The position numbers were made by a program, and so were the translations under genes. A stretch of DNA of 64,000 nucleotides from Plectrocnemia conspersa (lineage: Eukaryota > Arthropoda > Insecta > Trichoptera > Polycentropodidae): positions 1 through 64,000 of the forward strand of contig VTFK01000458.1 in assembly GCA_009617715.1 (NCBI GenBank). The letters run 5' to 3'. The notes beneath the pieces are model-generated. The model did not search any database and was not told the DNA's origin. It saw only the letters and a list, made by a program, of their open reading frames with translations. Below are positions 61,833 through 64,000 of this stretch, piece after piece. Numbering within the stretch: the stretch's first letter is position 1; each line of letters opens with the position of its first letter.

Positions 61833-62039
61833 TTGGTCTTGGAAGCTTCCAAATTTAATTTAAGTACTCTCGGCTTATTAAAAATTAAATTTATTCCTTA
61901 AAGACAATAACAATTAAGCTCCATGATACTATTTTGACACAAGGGTAATTTTTATATTATTTATTCAAAATGATACACAATTCCACCTGAGATTAAAACG
62001 AACCGTAAATACTTATATAATATGTATAATCAAAGCAAG

Positions 62040-62690
62040 GATGCTGATGGTACGTTTTCAATTAACGACTCCTAGCGCAACCAGCAGTTTTAAAACCCGC
62101 AACTTTGATTAGAACCCCGTCTTTCTTGACTCGATCAAAATTTTGCGAGCTTTCTCTTTTTTCTCGTTTCCTCTTCGCCGCCGAAGCAAAAGTTATTCGT
62201 CGTCGGATGGCGAAACACAAGGAGCTTTCGACGCATCCCCGCAACCTCGCCAAGGTATTTATCCTTAGGGCTAACGAAAGCCCCCGCGGGGCCCCTCCCA
62301 ATTTCGCCCCACGCGCCCTCTTCGTCCCCCTCCTGCCCATTGCCAAAGGTTGTCTATATTGATTTTTCGTCGCAGATGTGCTGTTGAACGATGCGCAAGG
62401 TGCCGAGCGAAGAAACGCGTAAAATTTTCACGCGACGATGATAATAACAACGGCCGGAGCTCATTAACAATGCATTTGACCGGCAAGGAGCTTTTAAAAG
62501 CTCGCGCCAGCGCGACGACATTATTTCTTTGCAGTCGCCGCACAGCTTCCGATGGCGCGAGCCTTTTAACCCTTCTCGCTCCGGAGTGGCAATTTGGAAA
62601 GTTTTCAGGGTGCTTTAGGCTATTTCTAAGTGCGCCACCCATCAAACGATTACATTGTGAAGAAGCTAAGTAGGCATTCGTGTAATTACT
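62040..62690. other. Largest CpG-rich island of the window
   Basis: Highest GC and CpG density seen, with CGTCGTCGGATGGCG, GCCCCCGCGGGGCCCC, ACGGCCGGAGCTCATTAAC and TCGCGCCAGCGCGACGAC. Open frames of 85-144 codons overlap on both strands but lack domains, as expected for CpG-rich sequence with few stops. It could be a promoter or enhancer; a genuine short exon cannot be ruled out. Confidence 0.4.
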
Positions 62691-63884
62691 GATAATGATG
62701 TACATATACTTATATATTTCAACTTTAAAATATTAAAATATATTATACGCCATGCTATTTATTACAAAAAAAATTATTAAAATAAATATGTTAAATAATA
62801 TATTTTACTATCATAAATGACGTCAAAAAATTATTTAACCAGAGAGAATATAATATGACTTTATATTAAAATGCTTATAAGTTTTACTCTTAAATTTATT
62901 TTTTACAGTATAAATTTGTTTTTATATATTTAGTCTGAGTACTCTCAAGTATCATATAACATTGTATATACATATATTTTGTTTACAGAATCATAATAAT
63001 TTACTTTATCAGCTTATATAACAGGATTTCATCGTAAAATTATATTTTTTTAATTTTAAATGACCTATATAAGTTCAAAACGACCCAAATTGCCACTCGT
63101 AAAAACACATCCCGCAACGTTAACACCCGTTTACGGTCGTATACATAACATGCATGAGTATATAAAAATATAATTTCATAGTTTAAAAGCTCATGAACCT
63201 CTAGTGCGCCATCATTAACGAGACACTTGGAAGCGCTCATTACGTTTTATCACGTGACGAAAGCATCTTAAAATAAAAATGTTTCAACCACATAAGATCA
63301 GTGTTATTGATTAATCCTATCTATTTCTAATATTATAATAATATACTATATAAGTACATATACAGCTGCGACCAATTGAAAGTTGTCATGGCGATTCTTA
63401 TATTTTGATTATTTTATCAACTTTTTGAATTTATAATAGATAATTTTAATTGTTAACTATGATTTTCCGTTAATACTGTTAAAAAATAATTGCGTCCATT
63501 CTGGAAAAAGTGTATTTTTTTCGTCGTCCTAGCAAAAATTTTTCAAGAGTTCTCAAAAAAATCGAGAAATGTAAACAAGAATTCTCATAACAGTAACATA
63601 ATACGATTTGTTCGTTTGATATTGTTTTTTGTGATGAGATATTTTACAATTATATATTAGATGTTTGATCTTTAGATGTAGACGAATATTAGCGCTTATT
63701 AAATTGTTAGTCATATTAAAAATATAAGGTAATGGATTGATATTTGAATGATCCGATGCAAGAAAGATTTTTATTGTTAGCCTAACCGTGTTTTATATAT
63801 AATACATCTGAGTAACAGAGGAATATGTAAGAGAAAAAAGTGTCTTTTAAGCCATCCGACTCAAATTTATTCATATTAAATCAT
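62691..63884. other. AT-rich sequence, nothing recognised
   Basis: No supported feature. Confidence 0.45.
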
Positions 63885-63926
63885 CCGTTGTAACAAATCA
63901 GGCATTAGCCCAATGCGTTACAACGG
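63885..63926 (-). repeat. LINE-type 3' hairpin, loop GCATTGGGCTAA
   Basis: CCGTTGTAAC and GTTACAACGG form a perfect 10-bp stem. On the minus strand the loop starts GCATTGGGCTAA, as at 3147-3182 and in the LINE tail at 26700-26735. Downstream on the minus strand AATATGAATAAATT fits a LINE tail. No coding part was found before the window end. Confidence 0.65.
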
Positions 63927-64000
63927 TGTAAGCACAACAACTACCAAGAAAGTACTAAAATCAAAGTATATAAATCAGTGTCATCATTGTAATAAATTAT

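Noticed and set aside
62105..62705. Three frames of 85-144 codons as genes
   Set aside because: High GC removes stop codons on both strands; no domain. Kept only as an open possibility in findings.

Overview
This window looks like a gene-poor, AT-rich (roughly 70% A+T by eye) piece of an insect nuclear genome. Mariner, piggyBac, Tigger/pogo, Tc1 and hAT relics and CR1/jockey-like LINEs occur together, long introns or intergenic DNA are implied, and there is no bacterial-style gene packing. tRNA-SINE-like and LINE-tail sequences fit Lepidoptera or a relative, but that is inference. I find no host protein-coding exon I would defend; every recognisable protein fragment belongs to a decayed mobile element.

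Layout. 1-4 kb: a tRNA-derived SINE split by a 1,472-bp internally deleted hAT element with a perfect 8-bp target duplication, then a LINE-type 3' hairpin and a second hAT end. 7.8-9.4 kb: a full-length dead mariner with both inverted termini and TA duplications, then a CAGGGGTCGGCAAAC-type hAT end. 10.5-12.5 kb: a SINE-related repeat, a LINE fragment and a long-TIR foldback MITE. 15.5-17 kb: a 1.1-kb inverted-repeat block and another hAT end. 26.4-28.5 kb: a second mariner of the same family split by a CR1/jockey-like LINE. 31-38 kb: a hairpin, a TTAA-flanked piggyBac-type MITE, a Tigger transposase relic, a Tc1 transposase relic and a possible RTE-type LINE tail. 40.6-48.4 kb: two copies of a very AT-rich LINE family, one further LINE fragment, and a MITE whose relative lies at 61 kb. 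49.5-50.8 kb: a piggyBac transposase relic. 54-64 kb: hAT, Tc1 and LINE ends.

Between the transposons lie about 18 more GC-balanced, CpG-containing islands of 150-800 bp, without open frames and without visible repeats. They look like the conserved regulatory blocks of a large developmental locus (inference; comparative data are needed).

The most interesting non-transposon signal is a set of three abutted splice-acceptor/splice-donor sequences (pyrimidine tract, CAG, then GTAAG or GTATG), all on the minus strand, near 55.1, 42.1 and 17.6 kb. This is the signature of recursive-splicing ratchet points. If real, most of the window is one very long intron of a minus-strand gene. A second theme is that two LINE families end in short hairpins whose loops are conserved while their stems change in a base-pair-preserving way, as expected for an RNA structure read by the element's own reverse transcriptase.
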